Source: Stutzerimonas nosocomialis
Lineage (GTDB): Bacteria; Pseudomonadota; Gammaproteobacteria; Pseudomonadales; Pseudomonadaceae
Direction of reading: 5' to 3'
NCBI RefSeq assembly: GCF_005876855.1
Contig: NZ_QLAE01000037.1
Location: 1 to 48,521 of the forward strand
DNA length: 48,521 nucleotides
The translations under genes and the position numbers were made by a program. Under the pieces are notes generated by a model, which saw only the letters and a program-made list of their open reading frames with translations, was not told where the DNA came from and ran no database searches. This document shows, in pieces, positions 1 to 7,410 of this stretch; within the stretch, counting starts at the first letter, position 1; every line of letters starts with the position of its first letter.

Positions 1-238
1 TGGCCAGCAGGCAGGCAAGCGCAGCATCCGAGGCGGCCGCGCCGCGATCCGCCGCGTGCTGTACATGGCGACATGGTCCGTGGTGCGCAGCCAGGTCGAT
101 TTCAGACAACGCTACCATTTGCTGCGACAACGCGGAAAGTGCGCCAAGGTTGCCCTGGTGGCTTGCATGCGTGTGCTCTTGATCAGGCTGAACGCGATGC
201 TGCGCGACAATACTCCGTGGAGGACTGAAACCAGTTAA
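1..238 (+). mobile_element. IS110-family transposase, C-terminal fragment (5' part outside window)
   Basis: The reading frame is open from base 2 and stops at 236-238. It reads GKRSIRGGRAAIRRVLYMA, then LLRQRGKCAKVALVA, then LNAMLRDNTPWR. These are the hallmark C-terminal segments of IS110/IS1111-type transposases (Transposase_20 region with the catalytic serine area, then the RGK-KVALVA and NAMLRD-PW tail). About 78 residues are visible, so the gene enters from the left edge and is not necessarily broken. IS110 enzymes are DEDD transposases that often lack terminal inverted repeats and can target REP sequences. The sequence just downstream (245-298) is REP-like, which fits. I cannot see the left end of the element or say whether it is intact. 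Confidence 0.85.
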
Positions 239-244
239 CAAGAC

Positions 245-298
245 AGTTGCTCCCACAGACGCCGCGCAGGCCCGTGGGAGCGGGCTCGATCGCGAACT
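245..298. repeat. REP-type repeat, left arm apparently cut next to the IS110 end
   Basis: The stretch has TTGCTCCCAC, a spacer, then GTGGGAGCGGGCTCGATCGCGAA. Complete copies elsewhere (for example 9226-9294) read ATTCGCGGTCAAGACCGCTCCCAC on the left side. Here only the GCTCCCAC end of that arm remains, and the IS110 sequence takes the place of the rest. The right arm is nearly complete. Confidence 0.6.
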
Positions 299-363
299 TC
301 TTGGTCCGATCGACACGGAACTTGAACAGCACAACAATGAGACCGGGCGAACCGGAGACCGAG

Positions 364-1929
364 ATGAACGAAACCGTGCAACTGATCCAACACCAAGATT
401 CGCCCCGTTACATCCGCCTCAATGCCGCCGACAACGTCGCGGTCGTGGTCAACGACGGTGGAGTGCCGACCGGTGCCCGGTTCGACGATGGCCTGGTCAC
501 CGTCGAGATGGTTCCGCAGAGCCACAAGGTCGCCCTCGTCGATATCCCCGAAGGGGAGCCGGTGCGCCGCTACGGTCAGATCATCGGTTACGCGCTCGAG
601 CCCCTGCGCCGCGGCAGCTGGGTCAAGGAAACCCAGTTGCGCATGCCGAGCGCGCCGCCACTCGACAGCCTGCCGCGCGCCAACGCCGTGCCGGACAGGC
701 TCGAGCCGCTGGAGGGCTACACCTTCGAGGGCTACCGCAACGCCGACGGCACCGTCGGCACGCGCAACATCCTGGGCATCACCACCACCGTGCAGTGCGT
801 CACCGGCGTGCTCGAGCACGCCGTCGCGCGCATTCGCCGCGAACTGCTGCCCAGATACCCGAACGTCGACGACGTGGTGGCGCTGACCCACAGCTACGGC
901 TGCGGCGTGGCGATCAACGCCCGCGACGCCTACATCCCGATCCGCACCGTGCGCAACTTGGCGCGCAACCCCAACCTGGGCGGCGAAGCGCTGGTGATCA
1001 GCCTCGGCTGCGAAAAGCTGCAGGCCGAGCAGGTGATGCACGAGGGCGACCCCTCGGTGGACCTGCGCGATCCCTGGCTGTATCGCTTGCAGGAGTCCAC
1101 TACCGGTTTCGGCGAGATGATCGAGCAGATCATAGCGTTGGCCGAAACCCGCCTGAAGAAGCTCGATCAGCGCCGCCGCGAGACGGTACCGGCCTCGGAA
1201 CTGATCCTCGGCATGCAGTGCGGCGGCAGCGACGCCTTCTCCGGCATCACCGCCAACCCGGCGCTGGGGTTTGCCTCCGACCTGCTGGTGCGTGCCGGGG
1301 CGACGGTGATGTTCTCGGAAAACACCGAGGTGCGCGATGCGGTGTACATGCTCACCGCGCGGGCCGAAACCACCAAGGTGGCCGATGCGCTGATCGCCGA
1401 GATGGACTGGTACGACCAGTACCTGGAGCGCGGCGCCGCCGACCGCAGCGCCAACACCACGCCCGGCAACAAGAAGGGCGGGTTGTCGAACATCGTCGAG
1501 AAGTCGCTGGGCTCGATCGTAAAATCCGGCAGCAGTGCCATCAACGGCGTGGTCGGGCCGGGCGAGCGGGTGGAAAGCCGTGGGCTGATCTTCTGCGCGA
1601 CGCCGGCCAGCGACTTCGTCTGCGGGACGCTGCAACTGGCCGCCGGGATGAACCTGCACGTGTTCACCACCGGTCGCGGCACGCCCTATGGGCTGGCCAT
1701 GGCGCCGGTGGTCAAGGTGTCGACCCGCACCGAGCTGGCCGAGCGCTGGCCGGACCTGATCGACGTCGACGCCGGGCGCATCGCCACCGGCCGCGCCAGC
1801 ATCGAGGACCTCGGCTGGGAGCTGTTCCACTACTACCTGGACGTCGCCAGCGGCCGCAAGAAGACCTGGGCCGAGCAGCACAAACTGCACAACGACATCG
1901 TCCTGTTCAACCCCGCGCCGATCACCTGA
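364..1929 (+). CDS. garD: UxaA/GarD-family sugar-acid dehydratase (galactarate/altronate dehydratase)
   Basis: The product is 521 residues, close to the usual GarD length of about 520. An N-terminal SAF-like domain (about residues 1-100, containing [13 protein letters not shown]) is followed by the large D-galactarate dehydratase/altronate hydrolase domain. That domain shows [14 protein letters not shown], the conserved cysteine/histidine stretch [17 protein letters not shown] and [18 protein letters not shown]. Members remove water from aldarate or aldonate substrates using a metal ion; GarD gives 5-dehydro-4-deoxy-glucarate. ATG 364 is chosen because GGAG lies six bases upstream; the frame is also open upstream (ATG 337). 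The next gene is an FAD dehydrogenase 99 bases downstream, suggesting one sugar- or hydroxy-acid catabolic unit. No dedicated transporter or regulator is in the window. Altronate dehydratase is the main alternative. Confidence 0.8.
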   Translation: MNETVQLIQHQDSPRYIRLNAADNVAVVVNDGGVPTGARFDDGLVTVEMVPQSHKVALVDIPEGEPVRRYGQIIGYALEPLRRGSWVKETQLRMPSAPPLDSLPRANAVPDRLEPLEGYTFEGYRNADGTVGTRNILGITTTVQCVTGVLEHAVARIRRELLPRYPNVDDVVALTHSYGCGVAINARDAYIPIRTVRNLARNPNLGGEALVISLGCEKLQAEQVMHEGDPSVDLRDPWLYRLQESTTGFGEMIEQIIALAETRLKKLDQRRRETVPASELILGMQCGGSDAFSGITANPALGFASDLLVRAGATVMFSENTEVRDAVYMLTARAETTKVADALIAEMDWYDQYLERGAADRSANTTPGNKKGGLSNIVEKSLGSIVKSGSSAINGVVGPGERVESRGLIFCATPASDFVCGTLQLAAGMNLHVFTTGRGTPYGLAMAPVVKVSTRTELAERWPDLIDVDAGRIATGRASIEDLGWELFHYYLDVASGRKKTWAEQHKLHNDIVLFNPAPIT

Positions 1930-2028
1930 TGCGACGGCCCGCTGCGTCTGGCGGCGGGTGTTTCCTGCATCGTCCATCCCCTGCGCCGGAGCCGGATTCG
2001 GCTTCCGGTGCCCGCCTGGAGAACACCG

Positions 2029-3447
2029 ATGACGGCACTGACCGCTGAACTGATCGATCGTCTGGAGCAGGTGGTCGGCGCTGCCGGCCTCGTGCGCGAC
2101 CCGCAGGACATGGCCCGCTACCTCAGCGACTGGCGCAACGCCTACCGGGGAAGGGCGGCACTGGTGGTGCGGCCGGCCAGCACCGAGGAGGTCGCGGCGG
2201 TGGTTCGCCTGTGTCATCAGGCTGGCGTCGCGCTGGTGCCGCAGGGCGGCAATACCGGGCTCTGCGGCGGCTCGATTCCGGATGCCTCGGGCGAACAGAT
2301 CGTGCTGTCGCTCACCCGCATGACACGGGTCCGCCAGGTCGATCCGCAGAACGACACCATCACCGTCGAGGCGGGCGTGGTCCTCCAGCAGTTGCAGGAA
2401 GCCGCCGTCGCGGCCGGCCGGATGTTTCCGCTCTCGCTCGGCGCCGAAGGCAGCTGCACGGTGGGCGGAAACCTTGCGACCAACGCGGGCGGCACCGCCG
2501 TGTTGCGCTACGGCAACATGCGCGAGCTGACCCTGGGGCTGGAAGTGGTGCTGCCCGACGGGCAGGTCTGGAACGGCCTGCGAGGCCTGCGCAAGGACAA
2601 CACCGGCTACGACCTCAAGCAGCTGTTCATCGGCTCGGAGGGCACCCTCGGGGTCATCACCGCGGCGGTGCTCAAGCTGTTCCCCGCGGTGCGCAGCACC
2701 ACTACCGCCTGGGTCGCCCTGCCCAGCAGCGAAGCGTCCATCGAGCTGATCGGGATCATGCGCGGGCTGTGTGGCGACCGGCTCACCGGCTTCGAGCTGA
2801 TGTCCCGGCAAAGCGTCGAGTTCGTGCTCCGGCATGTCGCCGGTTGCAGCGATCCGTTCGGTGAGCGCCATCCGTGGTACGTGCTGATCGAACTCGGCGA
2901 CACGCAACCCGATGCGCCGCTCAACGTGCTACTGGAATCGGGGCTGGGCGAGGCGTTCGAACGCGGCATCGCGCTCGATGCGGTGATCGCCTCCAGCGGG
3001 GCGCAGGTCAAGGCGCTGTGGACGATGCGCGAGGGGATTTCCGAAGCGCAGAACCACGAGGGGCCGAGCCTCAAGCACGACATCAGCGTTCCGGTCAGTT
3101 GCATCCCGAGTTTCATCGACGAGACCGACCGGCAGCTGCTCGAGCGCTTTCCCGGCGTGCGCATCGTCTGCTACGGCCATGTCGGCGATGGCAACCTGCA
3201 CTACAACATCAGCAAGCCGGTGGGCAGCGAGGACGCGCCTTTCAAGGCACAGCACGAAGCGATCATGCAGGTGATCTACGACGCCACGGCCCGCTTCAAC
3301 GGCAGCATCAGCGCCGAACACGGCCTGGGCCAGGCCAAACGCGCCGCTGCGGCCCGCTACAAGGACCCGCTGGAACTGGCCTTGATGCGCTCGATCAAGC
3401 AGACGCTCGATCCGGCCGGGCTGTTCAATCCGGGCAAGGTGCTCTAG
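2029..3447 (+). CDS. FAD-binding D-2-hydroxyacid dehydrogenase (GlcD/D2HGDH-like)
   Basis: This 472-residue flavoprotein has the FAD_binding_4 (PCMH) domain in its first half, with VPQGGNTGLCGGSIPD for the FAD pyrophosphate and GAEGSCTVGGNLATNAGGT. The FAD-oxidase C domain follows. It holds the metal/substrate motif GHVGDGNLHYNI and the catalytic SAEHGLGQAKR. This matches D-2-hydroxyglutarate, D-lactate or glycolate dehydrogenases, which oxidise a D-2-hydroxy acid and pass electrons to a carrier. ATG 2029 is preferred because GGAGA lies six bases upstream; a GTG at 2008 is in frame. Its position behind the dehydratase hints at a linked role in acid catabolism, but the substrate cannot be read from sequence. 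Confidence 0.8.
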   Translation: MTALTAELIDRLEQVVGAAGLVRDPQDMARYLSDWRNAYRGRAALVVRPASTEEVAAVVRLCHQAGVALVPQGGNTGLCGGSIPDASGEQIVLSLTRMTRVRQVDPQNDTITVEAGVVLQQLQEAAVAAGRMFPLSLGAEGSCTVGGNLATNAGGTAVLRYGNMRELTLGLEVVLPDGQVWNGLRGLRKDNTGYDLKQLFIGSEGTLGVITAAVLKLFPAVRSTTTAWVALPSSEASIELIGIMRGLCGDRLTGFELMSRQSVEFVLRHVAGCSDPFGERHPWYVLIELGDTQPDAPLNVLLESGLGEAFERGIALDAVIASSGAQVKALWTMREGISEAQNHEGPSLKHDISVPVSCIPSFIDETDRQLLERFPGVRIVCYGHVGDGNLHYNISKPVGSEDAPFKAQHEAIMQVIYDATARFNGSISAEHGLGQAKRAAAARYKDPLELALMRSIKQTLDPAGLFNPGKVL

Positions 3448-3919
3448 CTCGACCGCGAAAGTGATCGTTTCCTGATTGCTGGCCTTCCATGCCGGATACG
3501 GGTTGGGGCATCGATCGCTAAAAAGCTCGCGGTCTTGACCGCGAAGGAGACGACGCCGTGCTCAGGGTGCTGCACGCAATCACCATCACCCGAACGGCTT
3601 TCCCCACACGCTCTTGCACCCAGCCTGAGCCGTTCTTGCCGCTCTCCAAAAACACGCTTGGATAGACATGTTTTGTCTTCTAAATAGAAACATTTATCAA
3701 TATCATGCGCGTTCTTATCGACGGTGATGCACCCACGGTAGTCCCCACTTTTCTGCCGCATCGCGGGCTCGTGCGTTGTGGCGAGATTGGCCACCAGCGA
3801 GTCCACGCCGACGGCGCGCTCGCATGTGCGTCTCCGAAGAGGGTCGCGGCGAGCTATAGCTTTTTTGATTCCGGTTTGACACGCAGCCGCCCGAGCGGCC
3901 CGAACGTAGGAAGCACCAC
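3448..3919. other. 472-base intergenic region with REP half-copies and an AT-rich promoter-like stretch
   Basis: Two REP-like halves are visible: GCTCGACCGCGAA at about 3447-3459 and CTCGCGGTCTTGACCGCGAA at 3526-3545. A locally AT-rich stretch at 3670-3705 (TCTTCTAAATAGAAACATTTATCAATATCAT) stands out and probably holds the promoter of the DUF3649-PepSY operon. It resembles a Fur box only loosely (about 10 of 19 positions in my best alignment), so iron control is a guess here. No convincing gene is seen. Confidence 0.4.
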
Positions 3920-4216
3920 GTGAACGTGACATTCAACAAAGCCCGCTGGGCCCTTGCATCGCGAATCCTCGCCGCGCTGGTGGGCGGCTATGCCGTGGCC
4001 TACGGCGTGACCGCCTTCCTCGCGGTCTACCTGCCGTTGGCGCGTCCTGACCGGGTGGTGTTTTCCAGCCTGGCCAGCTTCGCCGTCTGGACGGCCGTGG
4101 TCGTCTACGTGTTCGCCGCGCGCAGCGCCACGCGGGTGTGGCTGTCGCTGGTGGGGCTGACGACGGTGCTGTGCCTGGCCGCCTTCTTTTCCGGAGACTG
4201 GAGGACCCGTCCATGA
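3920..4216 (+). CDS. DUF3649 small membrane protein
   Basis: The 98-residue protein starts at GTG 3920 with AGGAAG six bases upstream. It has three hydrophobic segments (about residues 15-35, 48-66 and 72-90) and basic residues at the N-terminus, so it should be an inner-membrane protein. The pattern MNVTFNKARWALASRILAALVGGYA fits the DUF3649 family, which is encoded with PepSY and DUF3325 proteins next to TonB-dependent siderophore receptors. Its stop overlaps the start of the next gene (ATGA), so translation is probably coupled. No receptor gene is in the window. The biochemical role is unknown. Confidence 0.7.
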   Translation: MNVTFNKARWALASRILAALVGGYAVAYGVTAFLAVYLPLARPDRVVFSSLASFAVWTAVVVYVFAARSATRVWLSLVGLTTVLCLAAFFSGDWRTRP

Positions 4217-5739
4217 AACTGCGCCAAAGCATGGCCGGCCTGCATACCTGGGGTGGCCTCCTGCCGAGCTGGCTGCTCTACGTGATCATCTTCGCCGGTA
4301 CCGTCGCCTGCTTCGACAAGGAGCTCAGCCGCTGGATGCGACCGGCGCTGCACGAGGGGGCGGCGTCGAGCCTGAGCGCCGATGACGTGCGCGGCTGGTT
4401 GCAGCGCAACGTCAGCGAGGAGCTGCATGCGTTCTGGATGCACGGCCCGACCGCGCGGGAGCCCTACTGGCGGCTCGGCTGGGAAGTGGACGGCACCGAG
4501 ACCTTCCACAACGTCGCCTTCGATCCCCGCAGCGCGCAGCCCGAGCCCATGCCCGAGACGGTCGGCGGTGATTTCTTCTTCAAGCTGCACTACAACCTGC
4601 ACGCTGGCGAGATCGGCATGTACATCGTCGGCCTGGCCGGCATGTTCATGCTGGTCGCGCTGGTGTCCGGCGTGATCATCCACCGGCGGATCTTCAAGGA
4701 CTTCTTCACCCTGCGGCCCAAGGCCAACGGGCAGCGCGCCTGGCTCGACGCCCACAACCTGTTCGGCGTGGTGGGCTTTCCGTTCCACCTGGTGCTGGCC
4801 TATACCGGCGTGGCGATCTTCGTCGCCTTCTACATGCCGGCCGCCTCGCAGGTGAGCTATGCCGGCAACGTGATGCAGTATTTCGGCGAAGTGATGGGCA
4901 GCTACCACCGCGACGAGCTGCATCAGCCGGCGGCGGCGCCGGTGTCGCTCGATTCGCTGATCGCCGAGTCGCGTCAGGAATGGGGCGGCGCTCCAGTGGG
5001 TTGGGTCAGCGTGCATCACCCCGACGATGCCTCGGCGGTGGTGGACATCCGTCGCCTCGATCAGTCACGCATCGGTTCGCCGCAGGACACGCTCACCTAC
5101 GACGCCGCCACGGGCGAGCTGCTCAATCGCCAGGAGGCGTCCACGGGCTATCGCGCCTATGTCTGGCTGGCCGGCCTGCACATGGCGCAGTTCGGCGGCA
5201 GCCTGGTGCGCCTGCTGTACCTGCTGATGGGGCTGTGCGGCTGCGCCATGCTGGTCGGCGGTCTGCAGGTCTGGCTGGCCAAGCGCGAGGCGCGCGGCGA
5301 TGCGAGCCTGGCCTGGGTGCGCGCGCTCAACGCGGCGGTGTTCGCCGGTCTGCCGCTGGCCAGCCTGGCGCTGCTGTGGGGCAATCGCCTGATCCCGACG
5401 ACCCTGGCCGAGCGCGCCGTCGCCGAAGGCTGGGTGTTCGTCGGCGCCTGGCTGCTGATCGCCTTCTGGGCCGTACTGCGACGCCAGCACAGCCGCCGGT
5501 TGCTGCGCGACCAACTGGTGCTCGGCGCGGTGCTCGCGCTCGGCTTGCCGTTGCTCAATGGCCTGACCGAGGGCGGGCATCTGGCTGCCAGCCTGGCGCG
5601 CGCCGACTGGGCATTGGCCTCGGTGGACCTGTTCCTGATTGTCGCGGGCCTGATCTGCGCTGCCTGCGCCTGGCGTCTGAGCGCGGCACCGGATCGCGCC
5701 GCGGTGCGGGGTCGGACCGAGCAGGTGCAGGAGGCATGA
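4213..5739 (+). CDS. PepSY-associated transmembrane protein (siderophore-linked)
   Basis: This 508-residue membrane protein begins MKLRQSMAGLHTWGGLLPSW, the classic first helix of PepSY-TM proteins, with GGAGG eight bases before ATG 4213. Further helices lie around residues 135-160 (GLAGMFMLVALVSGVIIHRR), 185-210 and 340-370. A run of C-terminal helices takes in the region after WLAKREARGD. Conserved histidines sit in helix 1 (LHTW), LHYNLHAGEIG and DAHNLFG, as in relatives proposed to bind haem or reduce ferric siderophore in the inner membrane; that function is inferred from the family. The gene overlaps both neighbours by ATGA, forming a tight three-gene operon. Confidence 0.8.
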   Translation: MKLRQSMAGLHTWGGLLPSWLLYVIIFAGTVACFDKELSRWMRPALHEGAASSLSADDVRGWLQRNVSEELHAFWMHGPTAREPYWRLGWEVDGTETFHNVAFDPRSAQPEPMPETVGGDFFFKLHYNLHAGEIGMYIVGLAGMFMLVALVSGVIIHRRIFKDFFTLRPKANGQRAWLDAHNLFGVVGFPFHLVLAYTGVAIFVAFYMPAASQVSYAGNVMQYFGEVMGSYHRDELHQPAAAPVSLDSLIAESRQEWGGAPVGWVSVHHPDDASAVVDIRRLDQSRIGSPQDTLTYDAATGELLNRQEASTGYRAYVWLAGLHMAQFGGSLVRLLYLLMGLCGCAMLVGGLQVWLAKREARGDASLAWVRALNAAVFAGLPLASLALLWGNRLIPTTLAERAVAEGWVFVGAWLLIAFWAVLRRQHSRRLLRDQLVLGAVLALGLPLLNGLTEGGHLAASLARADWALASVDLFLIVAGLICAACAWRLSAAPDRAAVRGRTEQVQEA

Positions 5740-6065
5740 GCGTGTTACTACTGGCTTTCGCCGCGGCCTATCTGGCCATGACCCTGCTGTGCCTGACCAT
5801 GAGCCGTCATCGCGGGGCGCTGCTGCGTGCCGATACCCGCCTGCCGGGCAAGCCCGTCCTGCGCCTGCTGGCGGCCGGCTGCTTCGGTTTCGCCCTATGG
5901 TTGTGCGTCAACAGCCAGGGCGGGGAAATCGGCACGGTCGTCTGGCTGTGCCTGGTGATGCTCGCCGGCATGCTGCTGGTGCTGCTGCTGGCCTGGCGCT
6001 CGCGCTGGGTCTTGCCCGTCGTGCCGCTGCTGGCGGCCTGCGGCGCCTTGCAAGGGCTGCTCTAG
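5736..6065 (+). CDS. DUF3325 small membrane protein
   Basis: The 109-residue protein has three hydrophobic helices (about residues 1-18, 42-58 and 62-85) and a last hydrophobic stretch VLPVVPLLAACGALQGLL. It matches the DUF3325 type that closes DUF3649-PepSY-DUF3325 operons. Its start codon overlaps the stop of the PepSY gene (ATGA). It is probably an inner-membrane partner of that protein. No catalytic motif can be seen. Confidence 0.65.
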   Translation: MSVLLLAFAAAYLAMTLLCLTMSRHRGALLRADTRLPGKPVLRLLAAGCFGFALWLCVNSQGGEIGTVVWLCLVMLAGMLLVLLLAWRSRWVLPVVPLLAACGALQGLL

Positions 6066-6134
6066 CGTCCGGTCCTGGCTGGCGTGCTATACAGGGACCT
6101 GCCTCACGCCAGCCAATCACACCGGGGACTACCG

Positions 6135-7064
6135 ATGACCTGCATGCTCCAGATGGGACCTTTGACCGATCGCTTCAATCAGGGCCTGGCCGCTGCGCAT
6201 GAGGTTCTGCCGTACTGGCAGGGCGATGCCGAAGCGCTGCTCGCCGAGCATGGCGCGCGTATCGAGATCGTCATCACCTCGGCGCGTTTCGGTTGCCCGG
6301 CCTCGGTAATCGAGCGCTTGCCCAATCTCAAGGCGATCTGCAGCTTCGGTGTGGGTTACGACGCCATCGCGGTGGATGCCGCCAGGGCACGTGGCATCCC
6401 GGTGAGCAATACACCGGACGTGCTGAACGACTGCGTGGCCGATCTCGCGTTCGGCCTGATCATCGACAGCGCACGCCTGATCGCCCATGGCGATCGTTAT
6501 GTGCGTGAAGGGCGCTGGGGCGTCAGCGGCTTTCCGCTGGGCCGTCGGGTCAGCGGCAAGCGGCTGGGTATCGTCGGGCTGGGCCGGATAGGCGAGGCGG
6601 TCGCCCGTCGCTCGACGGGGTTCGACATGCCGGTGCGCTATCACAACCGCCGGCCCGTCGCGGGCAGCCCCTACGGGTACGAGGCGGACCTGGTCGAGCT
6701 TGCGCGCTGGGCCGATTTTCTCGTGCTGACCTGCCCGGGCGGGCCGCAGACGCAGAACCTCATCGACCGTCCGGTGCTCGATGCACTGGGCCCCAAGGGA
6801 ATCCTGATCAATGTCGCGCGGGGTTCGGTGGTCGACGAGCCGGCGCTGGTCGCGGCCCTGCAGGAAGGTCGGCTTGGCGGTGCGGGGCTGGATGTCTTCG
6901 CCAGCGAGCCCAGGGTGCCGGCCGCCCTGTGCGAGATGCCCAACGTGGTGGTGTTGCCGCACGTCGGTAGCGGCACCGAGGAGACGCGCCTGGCCATGGA
7001 GGAGCTGTTGCTGGCCAATCTGCAGGCGTTTCTCGATGACGGGGCGGTGCTCAACCCCGTCTGA
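6135..7064 (+). CDS. D-isomer-specific 2-hydroxyacid dehydrogenase (glyoxylate/hydroxypyruvate reductase type)
   Basis: The 309-residue cytosolic enzyme shows the full family signature. The NAD(P)-binding loop is LGIVGLGRIGEAVARR, followed by an HNRRPV stretch that suits NADPH. The catalytic Arg is in INVARGSVVDEPAL, the Glu in DVFASEPRVP and the His in VVLPHVGSGTEETR. Relatives reduce glyoxylate, hydroxypyruvate or other 2-keto acids. ATG 6135 has GGGGA six bases upstream and gives a normal family length. It stands alone between the PepSY operon and a long leader region. A glycine-sensing amino acid dehydrogenase lies 2.3 kb further on, so glyoxylate is a plausible shared metabolite, but that link is inference. 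Confidence 0.85.
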   Translation: MTCMLQMGPLTDRFNQGLAAAHEVLPYWQGDAEALLAEHGARIEIVITSARFGCPASVIERLPNLKAICSFGVGYDAIAVDAARARGIPVSNTPDVLNDCVADLAFGLIIDSARLIAHGDRYVREGRWGVSGFPLGRRVSGKRLGIVGLGRIGEAVARRSTGFDMPVRYHNRRPVAGSPYGYEADLVELARWADFLVLTCPGGPQTQNLIDRPVLDALGPKGILINVARGSVVDEPALVAALQEGRLGGAGLDVFASEPRVPAALCEMPNVVVLPHVGSGTEETRLAMEELLLANLQAFLDDGAVLNPV

Positions 7065-7410
7065 CCCCAAAGGCCCCGTCGGGGCTCACCCTCTTGGTTG
7101 CGGCGCCACTGGAAACACCTTGTCGCAACCGTTCCGGTTGGCTGCAGCCCAGGCGTGGCGCGGGCAGGCGACCGCCGGGTGCGACTCCCGGCCCGGCTGG
7201 CCGCCTCCAGGCGCGCGGTCCCGTAGCCAGGGACTAGGCTTACCACTGCGGACGCAAGGAAGAATCCTGTCCGACGCCGCATTCGCGGCAATTCGGGGCA
7301 ACCGTTGCGATCCTTTGGTGGTCTCAGCTATGGGTCGTGCCGGTTTCTTCGTCGGCCCGTGTATTCGGTTGCCATGGCGCAGCCAGTGAGCGTGCAGAAG
7401 GGGGTCCTGA
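7065..7410 (+). other. 346-base hairpin-rich leader upstream of the GAF-GGDEF-EAL gene
   Basis: The region contains several good inverted repeats: GGTTGCG at 7096-7102 with CGCAACC at 7124-7130; an overlapping AACCG...CGGTT at 7127-7139 that would compete with it; CCGGGTGCGACTCCCGG at about 7175-7191; and GCAACCGTTGC around 7298-7308. Just after the preceding stop, GGCCCCGTCGGGGC can form a short hairpin but has no T run. Competing stems before a c-di-GMP gene suggest a structured 5' UTR. A Pseudomonas RNA motif upstream of GGDEF genes (Pseudomon-GGDEF) has been described as I recall; I cannot test membership without a covariance search. Confidence 0.4.

Noticed and set aside
235-2907. An 890-codon open frame on the minus strand opposite the dehydratase and FAD-dehydrogenase genes
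   Set aside because: It is rich in His, Gln, Ala and Gly with no recognisable domain, and lies antisense to two clear genes; a GC-driven shadow frame.
3705-3923. A 72-codon plus-strand frame in the gap before the DUF3649 gene
   Set aside because: No ribosome-binding site, no hydrophobic or family pattern, and it crosses the DUF3649 start.
7065-7095. GGCCCCGTCGGGGC hairpin as a terminator of the 2-hydroxyacid dehydrogenase gene
   Set aside because: The stem is short and has no T run; I could not support a Rho-independent terminator.
7170-7195. A tRNA T-arm-like hairpin in the leader before the phosphodiesterase gene
   Set aside because: No acceptor stem or anticodon arm can be built around it.
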